DNA of 64,000 bases from DATBGZ01 sp036557785 (GCA_036557785.1 DATBGZ010000040.1:9043-73042); one strand, 5' to 3'; positions 24,048 to 32,488 are shown, numbered from the stretch's first letter. Notes: generated from the sequence alone by a model not told the origin. Translations and numbers: made by a program.

Positions 24048-26135
24048 GTGACCGGACCTCGTAAGGCCACGGGTGGGCAGAGCGTGGGTGGGTCCGGCGG
24101 CACGGCTGTGGTCGACCGCGTCGTGGTCCCGGCCGGGACCACGACGTCCGAGGCGGTGAAGGCAGCGGGACTGCCGATCACGGGACCGAAGGCGATCGTG
24201 GTGGTGCGGGACGGCAACGGCCGGCTGCGCGACCTGGACTGGGAGCCGGAGGTCGAGACCGAGGTCGCGCCGGTAGCGATCGATTCGCCCGACGGCCTGT
24301 CCGTGCTCCGCCACTCCACCGCGCACGTGCTCGCCCAGGCCGTACAGGATGTCTTCCCCGAGGCGCGGCTCGGCATCGGCCCGCCGATCGAGAACGGCTT
24401 CTACTACGACTTTCAGGTCGCGCGCCCGTTCCAACCCGAGGATCTGAGCAAGCTCGAGAAGCGGATGCAGGAGATCGTCCGGGCGGGCCAGGTCTTCCGG
24501 CGCCGGCAGTTCGCCAGCCTCGACGAGGCGAAGACCGAGCTCGCCCACGAGCCGTTCAAGCTGGAGCTGGTCGACATCAAGGGCGATATCGGGTCGGGTC
24601 AGGGTGGGTCTGCAGGCATTGATCCGGGCGAGGTCATGGAGGTCGGCGGCGGCGAGCTCACGATCTACGACAACGTCGACCCGAAGAGCGGCAAGCGGGT
24701 CTGGGGCGACCTGTGCCGCGGCCCGCACCTGCCATCGACGAAGCTGATCGGCGCCTTCGCCCTGCAACGCAGCGCCGCCGCGTACTGGCGCGGGTCGGAG
24801 CGCAACCCGCAACTGCAGCGCATCTACGGCACCGCATGGCCGACGAAGGACGCGCTCAAGGAGTACCTGCATCTGCTCGAGGAGGCGGCCCGGCGCGATC
24901 ACCGCAAGCTCGGCACGGAGCTGGACCTCTTCTCGTTCCCCGACGAGCTCGGCTCGGGGCTGGCCGTCTTCCATCCCAAGGGTGGCGTGATCAAGCGGGA
25001 GATGGAGGACTACGTACGGCGGCGGCACATCGAGGAGGGCTTCCTCTACGTGGGCACCCCGCACATCACCAAGGAGGGGCTGTTCCACACCTCGGGCCAC
25101 CTGCCCTACTACGAGGACACCATGTTCCCCGCGATGGAGCTGGAGAACAGCCGGTACTTCCTCAAGGCCATGAACTGCCCCATGCACAACCTGATCTACC
25201 GTTCCCGTGGCCGGTCGTACCGGGAGCTGCCGCTGCGCCTGTTCGAGTTCGGCACGGTCTACCGCTACGAGAAGTCGGGTGTGGTGCATGGCCTGACCCG
25301 CGTGCGGGGCCTGACCCAGGACGACTCGCACTCCTACTGCGCCCCGGAGCAGGCCGGTGCCGAGGTGCGCCACCTGCTCAACTTCGTGTTGAGCCTGCTG
25401 CGCGACTTCGGGTTGGACGACTACTACCTCGAACTGTCCACAAGAGACGATTCGAAGCCGGAGAAGTTCGTGGGCTCGGACGACGACTGGGCCACCGCGA
25501 CCGCGGTGCTCGAGGAGGTCGCGATCGAGTCGGGTCTGAAGCTGGTGCCCGACCCCGGTGGCGCGGCGTTCTATGGCCCGAAGATCAGCGTGCAGGCGCG
25601 CGACGCGATCGGCCGGACGTGGCAGATGTCGACCATCCAGTACGACTTCAACCAGCCGAAGGGCTTCGGCCTGGAGTACCAGGCGGCCGACGGGTCGCGC
25701 CAGCAGCCCGTCATGATCCACTCGGCGAAGTTCGGCTCCATCGAGCGCTTCTTCGGGGTCCTCACCGAGCACTACGCCGGGGCGTTCCCGGCCTGGCTCG
25801 CCCCGGTGCAGGTCGTCGGCATCCCGATCCGCGAGGACCACACCGAGTACCTGGAGTCCTTTGTGGAGAAACTGCACGCCGTGGGGATCCGGGCCGAGGT
25901 GGACGCCTCCGATGACCGGATGCAGAAGAAGATCCGTACCGCACAGCAGCAGAAGATCCCCTTCATGGCGATCGCCGGCGACCAGGACGTCGCCGACGGC
26001 ACGGTCTCGTTCCGGTACCGGGATGGCTCGCAGCGCAACGGCGTTCCCGTCGAGGAGGCGGTCGACCACGTGGCGCGCATCGTCGCCTCCCGCACCAACG
26101 AGGGCCCCACCGCAGACGCACAGGTGTTGATCTAG
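24048..26135 (+). CDS. thrS: Threonyl-tRNA synthetase
   Basis: A 695-residue class II aminoacyl-tRNA synthetase that charges tRNA-Thr. It shows the N-terminal TGS domain, the SAD editing domain (HSTAHVLAQAVQDVF with the HxxxH metal motif), and the catalytic core. FLKAMNCPMHNLIYRSR includes the zinc-binding Cys and motif 2 region, and the C-terminal anticodon-binding domain contains AEVDASDDRMQKKIRTAQQQ. An insertion rich in Gly (DIGSGQGGSAGIDPGEVMEV) extends the editing domain, as I expect in actinobacteria. The GTG start is 6 bases after gaaggag. Only 43 bases separate it from the VOC gene, too little for a T-box leader. A strong hairpin covers its stop codon. Confidence 0.98.
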   Translation: MTGPRKATGGQSVGGSGGTAVVDRVVVPAGTTTSEAVKAAGLPITGPKAIVVVRDGNGRLRDLDWEPEVETEVAPVAIDSPDGLSVLRHSTAHVLAQAVQDVFPEARLGIGPPIENGFYYDFQVARPFQPEDLSKLEKRMQEIVRAGQVFRRRQFASLDEAKTELAHEPFKLELVDIKGDIGSGQGGSAGIDPGEVMEVGGGELTIYDNVDPKSGKRVWGDLCRGPHLPSTKLIGAFALQRSAAAYWRGSERNPQLQRIYGTAWPTKDALKEYLHLLEEAARRDHRKLGTELDLFSFPDELGSGLAVFHPKGGVIKREMEDYVRRRHIEEGFLYVGTPHITKEGLFHTSGHLPYYEDTMFPAMELENSRYFLKAMNCPMHNLIYRSRGRSYRELPLRLFEFGTVYRYEKSGVVHGLTRVRGLTQDDSHSYCAPEQAGAEVRHLLNFVLSLLRDFGLDDYYLELSTRDDSKPEKFVGSDDDWATATAVLEEVAIESGLKLVPDPGGAAFYGPKISVQARDAIGRTWQMSTIQYDFNQPKGFGLEYQAADGSRQQPVMIHSAKFGSIERFFGVLTEHYAGAFPAWLAPVQVVGIPIREDHTEYLESFVEKLHAVGIRAEVDASDDRMQKKIRTAQQQKIPFMAIAGDQDVADGTVSFRYRDGSQRNGVPVEEAVDHVARIVASRTNEGPTADAQVLI

Positions 26136-26187
26136 GGCTGCCGACCGTGTGTTGATCTCCAACCACGGTCCTTAGCCCTAGATCAAC
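26126..26187. terminator. Large two-tier hairpin at the end of thrS
   Basis: A perfect 14-base stem (GTTGATCTAGGGCT at 26126-26139 with its complement at 26174-26187) encloses a second stem, ACCGTG/CACGGT (26144-26149 and 26164-26169). The left arm contains the last thrS codons and the stop. No T-run follows. It separates thrS from the convergent SDR gene and probably ends transcription from both sides. Confidence 0.75.
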
Positions 26188-26215
26188 GGGTGTGGACGGG
26201 CGGATGCCACAGGGG

Positions 26216-27004
26216 TCAGGCGCGCGGGGCGAGACCGCGCGAGGCCCGGCTGACGATCGCGATCGCGGTCCGGTGCGGGAGCACTCGCGACATCAGTACC
26301 TGGGAGAATCGCGCCACCGCGCCGGGCACGGTCCGAGGCCCCCGGCCCAGGGCCCACAGTGCCCGCGTGACCACCGTCTCGGCGTCGAGCGTGCCGGGTG
26401 CCTCCAGCTGCGACGCCTCGAGGCCCGGCGTGCGTACCGGGCCAGCGACGCAGGCAAGCACGTCGACGCCCGTACCGCGCAACTCCGCCCACAACCCGTC
26501 CGCGAGCACGGCGCCGAAGGCCTTGGTCGCCGCGTACAGGGTGATCGGCGGCGTGCCCTGCAGGCCGGACAGTGAGGACATCACCACGAATCCGCCCCGA
26601 CCACGCAGGGCCATCGCCGGCAGGAAGCGCTGGGCCAACTCCACTGGAGCGGCGCAGTTGACCGCGAGCACGCGGCGGGCCTGCGCCGCGTCGAGATCGA
26701 GGAATGGACCGATCGGCGCGTACGCGGCGTTGGCCACCACCAGGCCCACCTGGACGTCGGCCGCCGCCGCGCTCACGGTGTCGAGCCCCTCGGCCGTGGC
26801 GAGGTCGGCCGCGACCGTGATCGACCGTCCGGGCAGGGTCGCCGCGAGATCGGCCAGCGGGCCGGGCCGGCGTGCGGCCAGGATCACGCCGATGCCGTGC
26901 TGGGACAGCCGGGTGGCGAAGGCGGCCCCCAGACCCTCGGACGCCCCGGCGACCAGCGCCCACGGTCCGTACCGGTGCGCGAAGTCGGCACCGGGGTGCC
27001 TCAT
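26216..27004 (-). CDS. Short-chain dehydrogenase/reductase
   Basis: A 262-residue SDR family enzyme. ALVAGASEGLGAAFATRLS supplies the TGxxxGxG-type cofactor loop, LVVANAAYAPIGP the NNAG-like segment, and FVVMSSLSGLQG with LYAATKAFGAV the catalytic Ser and YxxxK. The cofactor is NAD(P)H; the substrate cannot be inferred. ATG 27002-27004 overlaps the stop of the upstream membrane protein gene, so the two are coupled. It converges on thrS across the hairpin. Confidence 0.92.
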   Translation of the reverse strand: MRHPGADFAHRYGPWALVAGASEGLGAAFATRLSQHGIGVILAARRPGPLADLAATLPGRSITVAADLATAEGLDTVSAAAADVQVGLVVANAAYAPIGPFLDLDAAQARRVLAVNCAAPVELAQRFLPAMALRGRGGFVVMSSLSGLQGTPPITLYAATKAFGAVLADGLWAELRGTGVDVLACVAGPVRTPGLEASQLEAPGTLDAETVVTRALWALGRGPRTVPGAVARFSQVLMSRVLPHRTAIAIVSRASRGLAPRA

Positions 27005-27540
27005 GCCACGGCCGCCGGCGGCGTCGGTACGGGCTGGGCGGAGCGTGCGGTGAACGGGTTGTCCCGGGCCATCCGCCAGATCATCGCCACTGGCATGAGC
27101 AGCCACGGGGCGTTCACGGCGAGCACGAACGCGAGGTTGCGCGCCGGGACCACGCCGTACGCCTCCTCCATCAGGATGATCAGCACGTTCGCGAGCATGG
27201 TGCCCGACCACACCAGCGCCGGGACGCGGATCCAGTTCCGGCCACGGATGAAGGCGTACGTCGCGAAAGCGTAGAAGGGCCCGAAGAAGAGGACATCGAT
27301 CCATATCGTCATGCGCCAGAACGGTGGCCGGGCCATGAGCAGCGGGTCGTACGTGCGGCCGTACGAGTGGATCAGGTCGACGAGCGGCGCAGGCGGCCAG
27401 AGCGGGTACGCGAATGTCGTCGGGTCGGCGATGATGAGCTGCTCCACGTCGACGATGTAGGTGACGAAACACAGGTTCACGAGGAAGAACACCAGGAAGA
27501 TCAGGTCGACCTTGCGCTGTCGCAGCGGGGCTCTGCTCAT
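27001..27540 (-). CDS. EXPERA-like four-helix membrane protein
   Basis: A 179-residue integral membrane protein with about four helices: VDLIFLVFFLVNLCFVTYIV, IWIDVLFFGPFYAFATYAFI, ALVWSGTMLANVLIILMEE and FVLAVNAPWLLMPVAMIWR. The arrangement and the acidic residue after the first helix (DVEQL) resemble the EXPERA domain of emopamil-binding and TMEM97-like proteins, which bind sterols or related lipids. This match is by eye only. The ATG at 27540 is chosen; in-frame starts at 27552 and 27612 are possible and none has a ribosome-binding site. It is coupled by overlap to the SDR gene. Confidence 0.65.
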   Translation of the reverse strand: MSRAPLRQRKVDLIFLVFFLVNLCFVTYIVDVEQLIIADPTTFAYPLWPPAPLVDLIHSYGRTYDPLLMARPPFWRMTIWIDVLFFGPFYAFATYAFIRGRNWIRVPALVWSGTMLANVLIILMEEAYGVVPARNLAFVLAVNAPWLLMPVAMIWRMARDNPFTARSAQPVPTPPAAVA

Positions 27541-27600
27541 GCGCCAGATCATGGTCTGGCCGGCACGGCGCGCGCAAGAACACGTGTCAGCGACGGTCGG

Positions 27601-27606
27601 TAGGGT
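27601..27606 (+). promoter_or_regulatory. -10 box of a leaderless promoter (TAGGGT)
   Basis: TAGGGT ends 8 bases before the ATG at 27615 of the flavin oxidoreductase gene, without an intervening Shine-Dalgarno sequence. Confidence 0.5.
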
Positions 27607-27614
27607 CGACACCC

Positions 27615-28460
27615 ATGAGGTACGGGTTCGTCATGCCGGGTGGCGACGCGGTCGACGCGGCATCCTTGGCGGTCCAGGCCGAGCAGGCGGGGTGGGACGG
27701 GTTCTTCTGCTACGAGCCGACGTGGGGTGTCGATGCGTGGGTCTGCCTCACCGCGGCGGCCATGCGCACCTCACGGATCCGGCTCGGCACCATGCTGACC
27801 CCGCTCCCCAAGCGCAAGCCCTGGGAGGTCGCGAGCCAGGCCGCCACGCTCGACCGGCTCTCCGGCGGGCGGGTGACCCTGTCGGTCGGCCTCGGCGCGC
27901 CCGAGCCACGGTTCTGGATGTTTGAGGACGACCCGGGCCGTCGGGTTCGCGCGGAGCGGCTCGATGAGGGGCTGGAGATGATGGCGCTCATGTACCGCGG
28001 CGAGGCGTTCGAGTACTCCGGGCGGCACTACCGTGCCCATCGACCGGAGTTCATGGTGCCTCCGCCGACGCGGCAGCAGCCGCGGGTGCCGACGTGGGTG
28101 GTCGGGATGTGGCCGGCGCCCGCCTCGATGCGCCGGGTCGCCCGGTGGGACGGCTGGCTGCCCAACTACCGTGCGTCCGACGGCGCTCAGGGCGAGCCGT
28201 CGCCCGCTGCCCTCGCCGCAGGCGTCGCGTGGCTGCGCGACGAACGGGCGCGCGACGGGATGAGCATGGATGGATTCGACGTGGTCGTGGAGGGCAGCAC
28301 CGAGCCGGGATCGGCCGCGGTCGAGGAGGTCGGACGCTGGTCGGAGGCGGGCGCGACCTGGTGGCTGGAGGCGAACTGGATGTTGCCCGAGGCCGAGGTG
28401 GTGCCCACCTGCCTGGCCCGCCTCGCCGCGGGACCGCCCCGAGTCGAAGGCGGACTTTAG
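27615..28460 (+). CDS. LLM class flavin-dependent oxidoreductase
   Basis: A 281-residue bacterial luciferase-like (LLM) enzyme with a TIM barrel: MRYGFVMPGGDAVDAASLAV, WDGFFCYEPTWGVDAWVCLT and RIRLGTMLTPLPKRKPWEVA, then TLDRLSGGRVTLSVGLGAPE. LDEGLEMMALMYRGEAFEYS and the FDVVVEGSTEPGS strand complete it. Such proteins use FMN or F420; the actinobacterial setting and the TMLTPLPKRKPWEVA loop make F420 plausible but not certain. It stands alone, divergent from the EXPERA-like gene. Confidence 0.9.
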   Translation: MRYGFVMPGGDAVDAASLAVQAEQAGWDGFFCYEPTWGVDAWVCLTAAAMRTSRIRLGTMLTPLPKRKPWEVASQAATLDRLSGGRVTLSVGLGAPEPRFWMFEDDPGRRVRAERLDEGLEMMALMYRGEAFEYSGRHYRAHRPEFMVPPPTRQQPRVPTWVVGMWPAPASMRRVARWDGWLPNYRASDGAQGEPSPAALAAGVAWLRDERARDGMSMDGFDVVVEGSTEPGSAAVEEVGRWSEAGATWWLEANWMLPEAEVVPTCLARLAAGPPRVEGGL

Positions 28461-28684
28461 GTCGGCGGTCCAGTTGCGGATCGGCAGTGGCCTGGCCGAG
28501 CGGTACGTCGGCGATCCCGCCAAGCGCCACCCGGACCGTGACCGTGACCTATGTGCAGGGCGACACCACCGACGTCCCGCCGCCCACGCCCGGCACGACC
28601 GACGCGAGCTATGTCTGCCTGACCACCACCAACAACACGCAGACCGCCTCGGACGTGCTGCGCATTCGGATGACGTTCGCCTGA
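28461..28684 (+). pseudogene. Possible remnant of a secreted-protein gene
   Basis: The 310 bases between the LLM and HIT genes contain an open frame without its own start. It ends with a protein-like stretch: TRTVTVTYVQGDTTDVPPPT, then DASYVCLTTTNNTQTASDVL and RIRMTFA before a TGA. Thr-rich beta-strand patterns of this kind are usual at the C-terminus of secreted or adhesin-like proteins, so a decayed gene is likely. Nothing else was found in the gap except the HIT promoter. Confidence 0.35.
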
Positions 28685-28716
28685 CCGATGCCCGTCCGAC
28701 GCGCCGGCCGGGTCGA

Positions 28717-28722
28717 TAGGAT
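28717..28722 (+). promoter_or_regulatory. -10 box before the HIT gene (TAGGAT)
   Basis: TAGGAT predicts a start near 28729 and a leader of about 42 bases that contains GGAGGGG before the GTG at 28771. Confidence 0.4.
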
Positions 28723-28770
28723 GTTGCGGCCGGCGCGCCTGAGCGCCGGCGGCGGAGGGGAGCGGCACGG

Positions 28771-29433
28771 GTGGCCGGGGTGCCGGACGAGCTCGAACGG
28801 CTGTGGACGCCGCATCGCATGGCGTACATCGCCGGCCAGACCCGCCCGGCGGGTGGGTACGACATGCCCGAGGGCTGCCCGTTCTGCCTGGCCCCGACTC
28901 TGTCCGAAGAGGACGGTCTGGTCGTCGCCCGGGGCGAGCGCGTCTACGCCGTGCTCAACCGCTTCCCGTACAACCCGGGCCACCTGCTGATCTGCACGTA
29001 CCGGCACGTCGCCGACTATCCGGACCTCGACGAGCCGGAGACCGTCGAGCTGGCCCGGTTCAGCCAGACCGCCATGGGCGTCGTCCGAGCGGTCAGCGCG
29101 CCGGACGGGTTCAACATCGGCATGAACCAGGGCGGTGTCGCCGGCGCGGGCATCGCCGGCCACCTGCACCAGCACATCGTGCCGCGGTGGTCGGGTGACA
29201 CGAACTTCATGCCGGTCATCGGCCGCACCAAGACCCTGCCCCAGCTGCTCGCCGACACCCGGGGCCTGCTCGCGCGCGCCTGGCCGGCGACGAGTTCCGG
29301 ACGACCTCGGCCCACCCGGCGCCGCGCCGCGCCGCCCGCCGCGAACTCCACAGTGGACTCTGGCGGGGCACGGCGTGCCGGTGCCAGCCGAGGCCGCGGC
29401 ACGACCGGAGGCTCAGGCGCGCGGCCCCGGTGA
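28771..29433 (+). CDS. HIT family hydrolase/phosphorylase (Ap4A phosphorylase type)
   Basis: A 220-residue histidine-triad protein. GHLHQHIVPRW (His131, His133, His135) is the catalytic triad, and Cys36/Cys39 in GCPFCLAP fit the zinc pair of the mycobacterial homologue Rv2613c, an Ap4A phosphorylase. In M. tuberculosis that gene also follows thrS and precedes pgsA. The fold appears complete by about residue 180; the last 40 residues are a Pro/Arg/Gly-rich tail (SSGRPRPTRRRAAPPAANST and on). The tail overlaps the 3' end of the convergent tetR by 21 bases. GTG 28771 has GGAGGGG upstream. Confidence 0.9.
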   Translation: MAGVPDELERLWTPHRMAYIAGQTRPAGGYDMPEGCPFCLAPTLSEEDGLVVARGERVYAVLNRFPYNPGHLLICTYRHVADYPDLDEPETVELARFSQTAMGVVRAVSAPDGFNIGMNQGGVAGAGIAGHLHQHIVPRWSGDTNFMPVIGRTKTLPQLLADTRGLLARAWPATSSGRPRPTRRRAAPPAANSTVDSGGARRAGASRGRGTTGGSGARPR

Positions 29434-30075
29434 CGGGGGCACGAGGCCGTCGGCGACACCGTCGAGGACGCGCGCGATCACCTGCTCGCGCTCATCCGGC
29501 GAGCAGGCCTGCAGCGGACCGTCGAGCAGCAGCATCGCGAGCCCGTGCACGGCCGACCAGGCGAAGATCTCGGCCCAGGGGCGTCGCTCCGGGGCGAGCA
29601 TGCCGGTACGGGCCAGCTCCTCGACCGTCTCCATGAGCATCCGGAACGGATCGACCAGCGCCATGTCGAGCGCGTGCTCGACCGACATGATCTCGACGGT
29701 GGCGACCTGTGCCGCGGCCGGGTTGCAGAAGGCCGTGCGGAACAGCCCGGGCTCGTCGACCGCGAACCGCAGGTAGCCGTTGCCGAGGGCGCGCAGGCGC
29801 CGCACCGCCTCGGGCCCCGGATCCGGCAGTGGCTGCGTCCGCGCGAGCTCGATTTTCATCCGCTCGGCCAACCGGTCGGCCGCCACGTGCTTGACCGCAT
29901 GGATGAGCTCGCCGTGGCTGGCGAAGTGGCGGTACGCGGCCGTCGCGGAGACGCCGACTTTTCGGGCGGCCTCACGCAGGACGACCGCGTCGGGGCCGCC
30001 GTCGCGCGCGAGCTGGGTCGCGGCCGCGGTCAACGCGTTGGCGAGGTCACCGTGGTGGTAGCTGGGACGAGTCAT
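29413..30075 (-). CDS. TetR family transcriptional regulator
   Basis: A 220-residue TetR-type repressor. The N-terminal helix-turn-helix reads VVLREAARKVGVSATAAYRH followed by FASHGELIHAVKHVAADRLA. The remaining helices (from RRLRALGNGYLRFAVDEPGL to HGLAMLLLDGPLQ) form the ligand-binding domain of the WHG/TetR_C type. It is divergent from an MMPL exporter gene and a strong inverted repeat lies over that promoter, so it very probably represses the exporter and itself in response to a small molecule. Its start codon lies inside a tandem duplication of 28 bases. Confidence 0.92.
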   Translation of the reverse strand: MTRPSYHHGDLANALTAAATQLARDGGPDAVVLREAARKVGVSATAAYRHFASHGELIHAVKHVAADRLAERMKIELARTQPLPDPGPEAVRRLRALGNGYLRFAVDEPGLFRTAFCNPAAAQVATVEIMSVEHALDMALVDPFRMLMETVEELARTGMLAPERRPWAEIFAWSAVHGLAMLLLDGPLQACSPDEREQVIARVLDGVADGLVPPSPGPRA

Positions 30076-30130
30076 GGGCGGGCGAAGCGTGGGTGGGTAG
30101 GAGTCATGGGCGGGCGAAGCGTGGGTGGGT
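30071..30130. repeat. 28-base direct repeat over the tetR start
   Basis: The sequence GTCATGGGCGGGCGAAGCGT plus GGGTGGGT occurs at 30071-30098 and again at 30103-30130. A third partial copy (GTCATGAG) starts at 30135. The first copy contains the tetR start codon. The offset of 32 bases puts the second ATG out of frame. Confidence 0.8.
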
Positions 30131-30157
30131 GCGGGTCATGAGAGCTCGACCATAACC

Positions 30158-30200
30158 CATCCTGCAGGATGTTGACAGCGTTAGCATCCTCCCCTATGTT
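30158..30200 (+). promoter_or_regulatory. Promoter of the MMPL exporter (TTGACA-17-TATGTT) with upstream palindrome
   Basis: TTGACA (30172-30177) and TATGTT (30195-30200) are separated by 17 bases, close to the consensus. Directly upstream, CATCCTGCAGGATG (30158-30171) is a perfect 14-base palindrome that abuts the -35 box and may be a second regulator site. Confidence 0.7.
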
Positions 30201-30243
30201 GACGGGCGACAACATTGTTTACCCCGTCAACATTGATCTGGCA
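30196..30243. promoter_or_regulatory. Probable TetR operator
   Basis: ATGTTGACGGG (30196-30206) and its exact complement CCCGTCAACAT (30233-30243) flank an inner AACATTGTT. The left arm overlaps the -10 box of the exporter promoter. A further half-site, ATGTTGAC, begins at about 30169. Repeated half-sites with this spacing suit one or two TetR dimers. Confidence 0.75.
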
Positions 30244-30254
30244 AGGGGGATCGG

Positions 30255-32420
30255 ATGCTGTACCGCTACGGCGCCTTCGTGGCCCGACGGGCCAAGGTCC
30301 TGCTCGTGCTCAGCCTTCTGCTCATGGCCGGGGCCGCGGTGCTCGGCGCGGGCGCGTTCGGCAAGCTCCGCAACGGCGGTTTCGACGATCCGGCCGCCCC
30401 ATCGACCCAGGCTCAGCAGCTCATCGCCGACACGTTCGGCGGTCAGACCAACCTCGTACTGCTGGCAACCCCGGCCACCGGGAGCGTGGATGACCCCGGG
30501 GCCCACGCCGACGGCGTGGCCCTGACCGACGCGCTGTCCGCCGAACCGTACGTCAGCGACGTCGTCTCCTACTTCACGACGAACGCGCCCGGACTGCGGT
30601 CCGAGGGCGGCACGGACGCGCTCATCCTCGGTCACATCAGCGGCGACGACTCGCAGATGACCGAGCGCGCCGACGCGATCGTCGAACGCTTCGCCGGGCA
30701 GCGCGGCAGCCTCACCGTCCGGATCGGTGGCCAGGCCGGGATCAACCACGACGTGACGGCGCAGGTCACCCGCAGCCTCACCATCGCGGAGTCGATCGCG
30801 GTGCCGCTGACGCTGCTGCTGCTCCTGCTCGCCTTCGGCAGCCTCGTCTCCGCGCTGCTGCCGCTCGCGGTCGGTGGCGTGGCGATCCTCGGCACGTTCG
30901 CCGAGCTGGACCTGCTCGGCTCGGTCACCGACGTCTCGATCTTCGCGATCAACCTGACCACTGCCCTCGGGCTCGGGCTGGGTATCGACTATGCCCTGTT
31001 CCTCGTGAGCCGGTTCCGGGAGCAGCTCGCGGCGGGCGACAGCGTGCCCGAGGCGGTCGCCCGGACGGTCGCGACCGCGGGCCGTACGGTCGTCTTCACC
31101 GCGGTCGCGGTGATGGCCGCCCTCGCCGCGCTGCTCGTCTTCCCCCTCTACTTCCTGCGCTCCTTCGGCTACGCCGGCATCGGGGTGGTGGCGATCGCCG
31201 CGCTCGGGGCCCTGGTCCTGCTCCCGGCCCTGCTGGCGATCCTGGGCCACCGGGTCAACGCCGGTCGGGTGCGCCTGAGCCGGGCCACGCAGGGCGCGGC
31301 TTCGCCCTTCTGGGGACGCCTGGCCGGCAGCGTCATGCGCCGTCCCGCGCTGCTCGCGCTGCCGGTGCTGGCGCTGCTGCTGACCGCCGGCAGTCCGCTG
31401 CTCGGGGTGGTCTACGGCACGCCCGACGAGGGAGTGCTGCACTCCAGCACACCCGGCCGGCAGGTCAGCGACGCGCTGGCGACCCGGTTCCCCGGCAACA
31501 GCGCGGCCCCGATCGATGTCGTCGCCACCGGTGCACTCGATGGCGCCGATGTGGCGGCGTTCGCGCGGACGCTGTCGCTGCTGCCGGACGTCGCCCAGGT
31601 CAGCAGCAGCGCCGGAACGTACCGGCACGGCTCGGCGGACGGCGCCACCCCGGCCGACGCCGCGCTCGGTCGCCCCGACGCCCAGCGCTTCACCGTGGTC
31701 ACCACGCCGCCGGCCAAGTCCGACCGCGGTCAGGATCTCGTCCGAACCATCCGGGGCCTGCCCGCGGGGCCGGACGGCGCGAGTGTGCTCGTCGGCGGCG
31801 TGGACGCGGCGCTCATCGACACCAAGCACGCGGTCGCGAGCCGGCTGCCACTCGCGGTGGCGCTGGTCCTGCTCACCACCCTGCTGGTCCTGTTCCTGTT
31901 CACCGGCAGCGTCGTGCAGCCCGTACGGGCGGTGCTGCTCAACGCGCTCAGCCTGGGTGCCACCCTCGGCATCCTGACCTGGGTCTTCCAGGACGGGCAT
32001 CTCGCCGGGCTGCTCGGCGTCACGCCGCGACCGATGGATATGTCGATGACCGTGCTGCTGTTCTGCATCGCGTTCGGCCTCTCGATGGACTACGAGGTGT
32101 TCGTGCTGAGCCGGATCAAGGAGATGCACGACCGTGGCCTGCCGTCGGCGCAGGCCGTGCCGGAGGGGCTGGCGCGCAGCGGACGCATCGTCTCCACGGC
32201 CGCCGGTCTGCTCGCGGTGAGCTTCTTCGCCTTCGGCACGAGCACCGTGAGCTTCCTGCAGATGTTCGGCATCGGCGCGGGCCTGGCGATCCTCATCGAC
32301 GCCACCCTCGTGCGCGGCGTGCTGGTCCCGGCGGCGATGCGAGCACTCGGCCGTACGGCGTGGTACGCCCCGGCTCTGCTGCGTCGGGTGCACACCCGCG
32401 TCGCGCTCGAGGAGGTCTGA
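30255..32420 (+). CDS. MMPL family exporter (RND superfamily)
   Basis: A 721-residue integral membrane protein of the MMPL/RND superfamily, with two repeats of one helix, a large extracytoplasmic loop and five helices. The hallmark cytosolic motifs are GIDYALFLVSRFREQL in the first half and SMDYEVFVLSRIKEMH in the second; the Asp-Tyr pairs carry the proton relay. Members export lipids, siderophores or drugs using proton motive force. AAGGGGG lies upstream of ATG 30255. The gene is controlled by a divergent tetR through a visible operator, which fits an inducible drug or lipid exporter. Its substrate cannot be inferred. Confidence 0.93.
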   Translation: MLYRYGAFVARRAKVLLVLSLLLMAGAAVLGAGAFGKLRNGGFDDPAAPSTQAQQLIADTFGGQTNLVLLATPATGSVDDPGAHADGVALTDALSAEPYVSDVVSYFTTNAPGLRSEGGTDALILGHISGDDSQMTERADAIVERFAGQRGSLTVRIGGQAGINHDVTAQVTRSLTIAESIAVPLTLLLLLLAFGSLVSALLPLAVGGVAILGTFAELDLLGSVTDVSIFAINLTTALGLGLGIDYALFLVSRFREQLAAGDSVPEAVARTVATAGRTVVFTAVAVMAALAALLVFPLYFLRSFGYAGIGVVAIAALGALVLLPALLAILGHRVNAGRVRLSRATQGAASPFWGRLAGSVMRRPALLALPVLALLLTAGSPLLGVVYGTPDEGVLHSSTPGRQVSDALATRFPGNSAAPIDVVATGALDGADVAAFARTLSLLPDVAQVSSSAGTYRHGSADGATPADAALGRPDAQRFTVVTTPPAKSDRGQDLVRTIRGLPAGPDGASVLVGGVDAALIDTKHAVASRLPLAVALVLLTTLLVLFLFTGSVVQPVRAVLLNALSLGATLGILTWVFQDGHLAGLLGVTPRPMDMSMTVLLFCIAFGLSMDYEVFVLSRIKEMHDRGLPSAQAVPEGLARSGRIVSTAAGLLAVSFFAFGTSTVSFLQMFGIGAGLAILIDATLVRGVLVPAAMRALGRTAWYAPALLRRVHTRVALEEV

Positions 32421-32488
32421 CCGCCCAGGTGTCGCCTAGCTGACCCAGGTCGGTCGCCAGAATCTGTTGGTTCCACCCGGCACCGGGC

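Noticed and set aside
30219..32393. 724-codon minus-strand open frame opposite the MMPL gene
   Set aside because: It consists of Gln/Arg/Glu/His-rich sequence of the sort produced by reading membrane-protein codons backwards.
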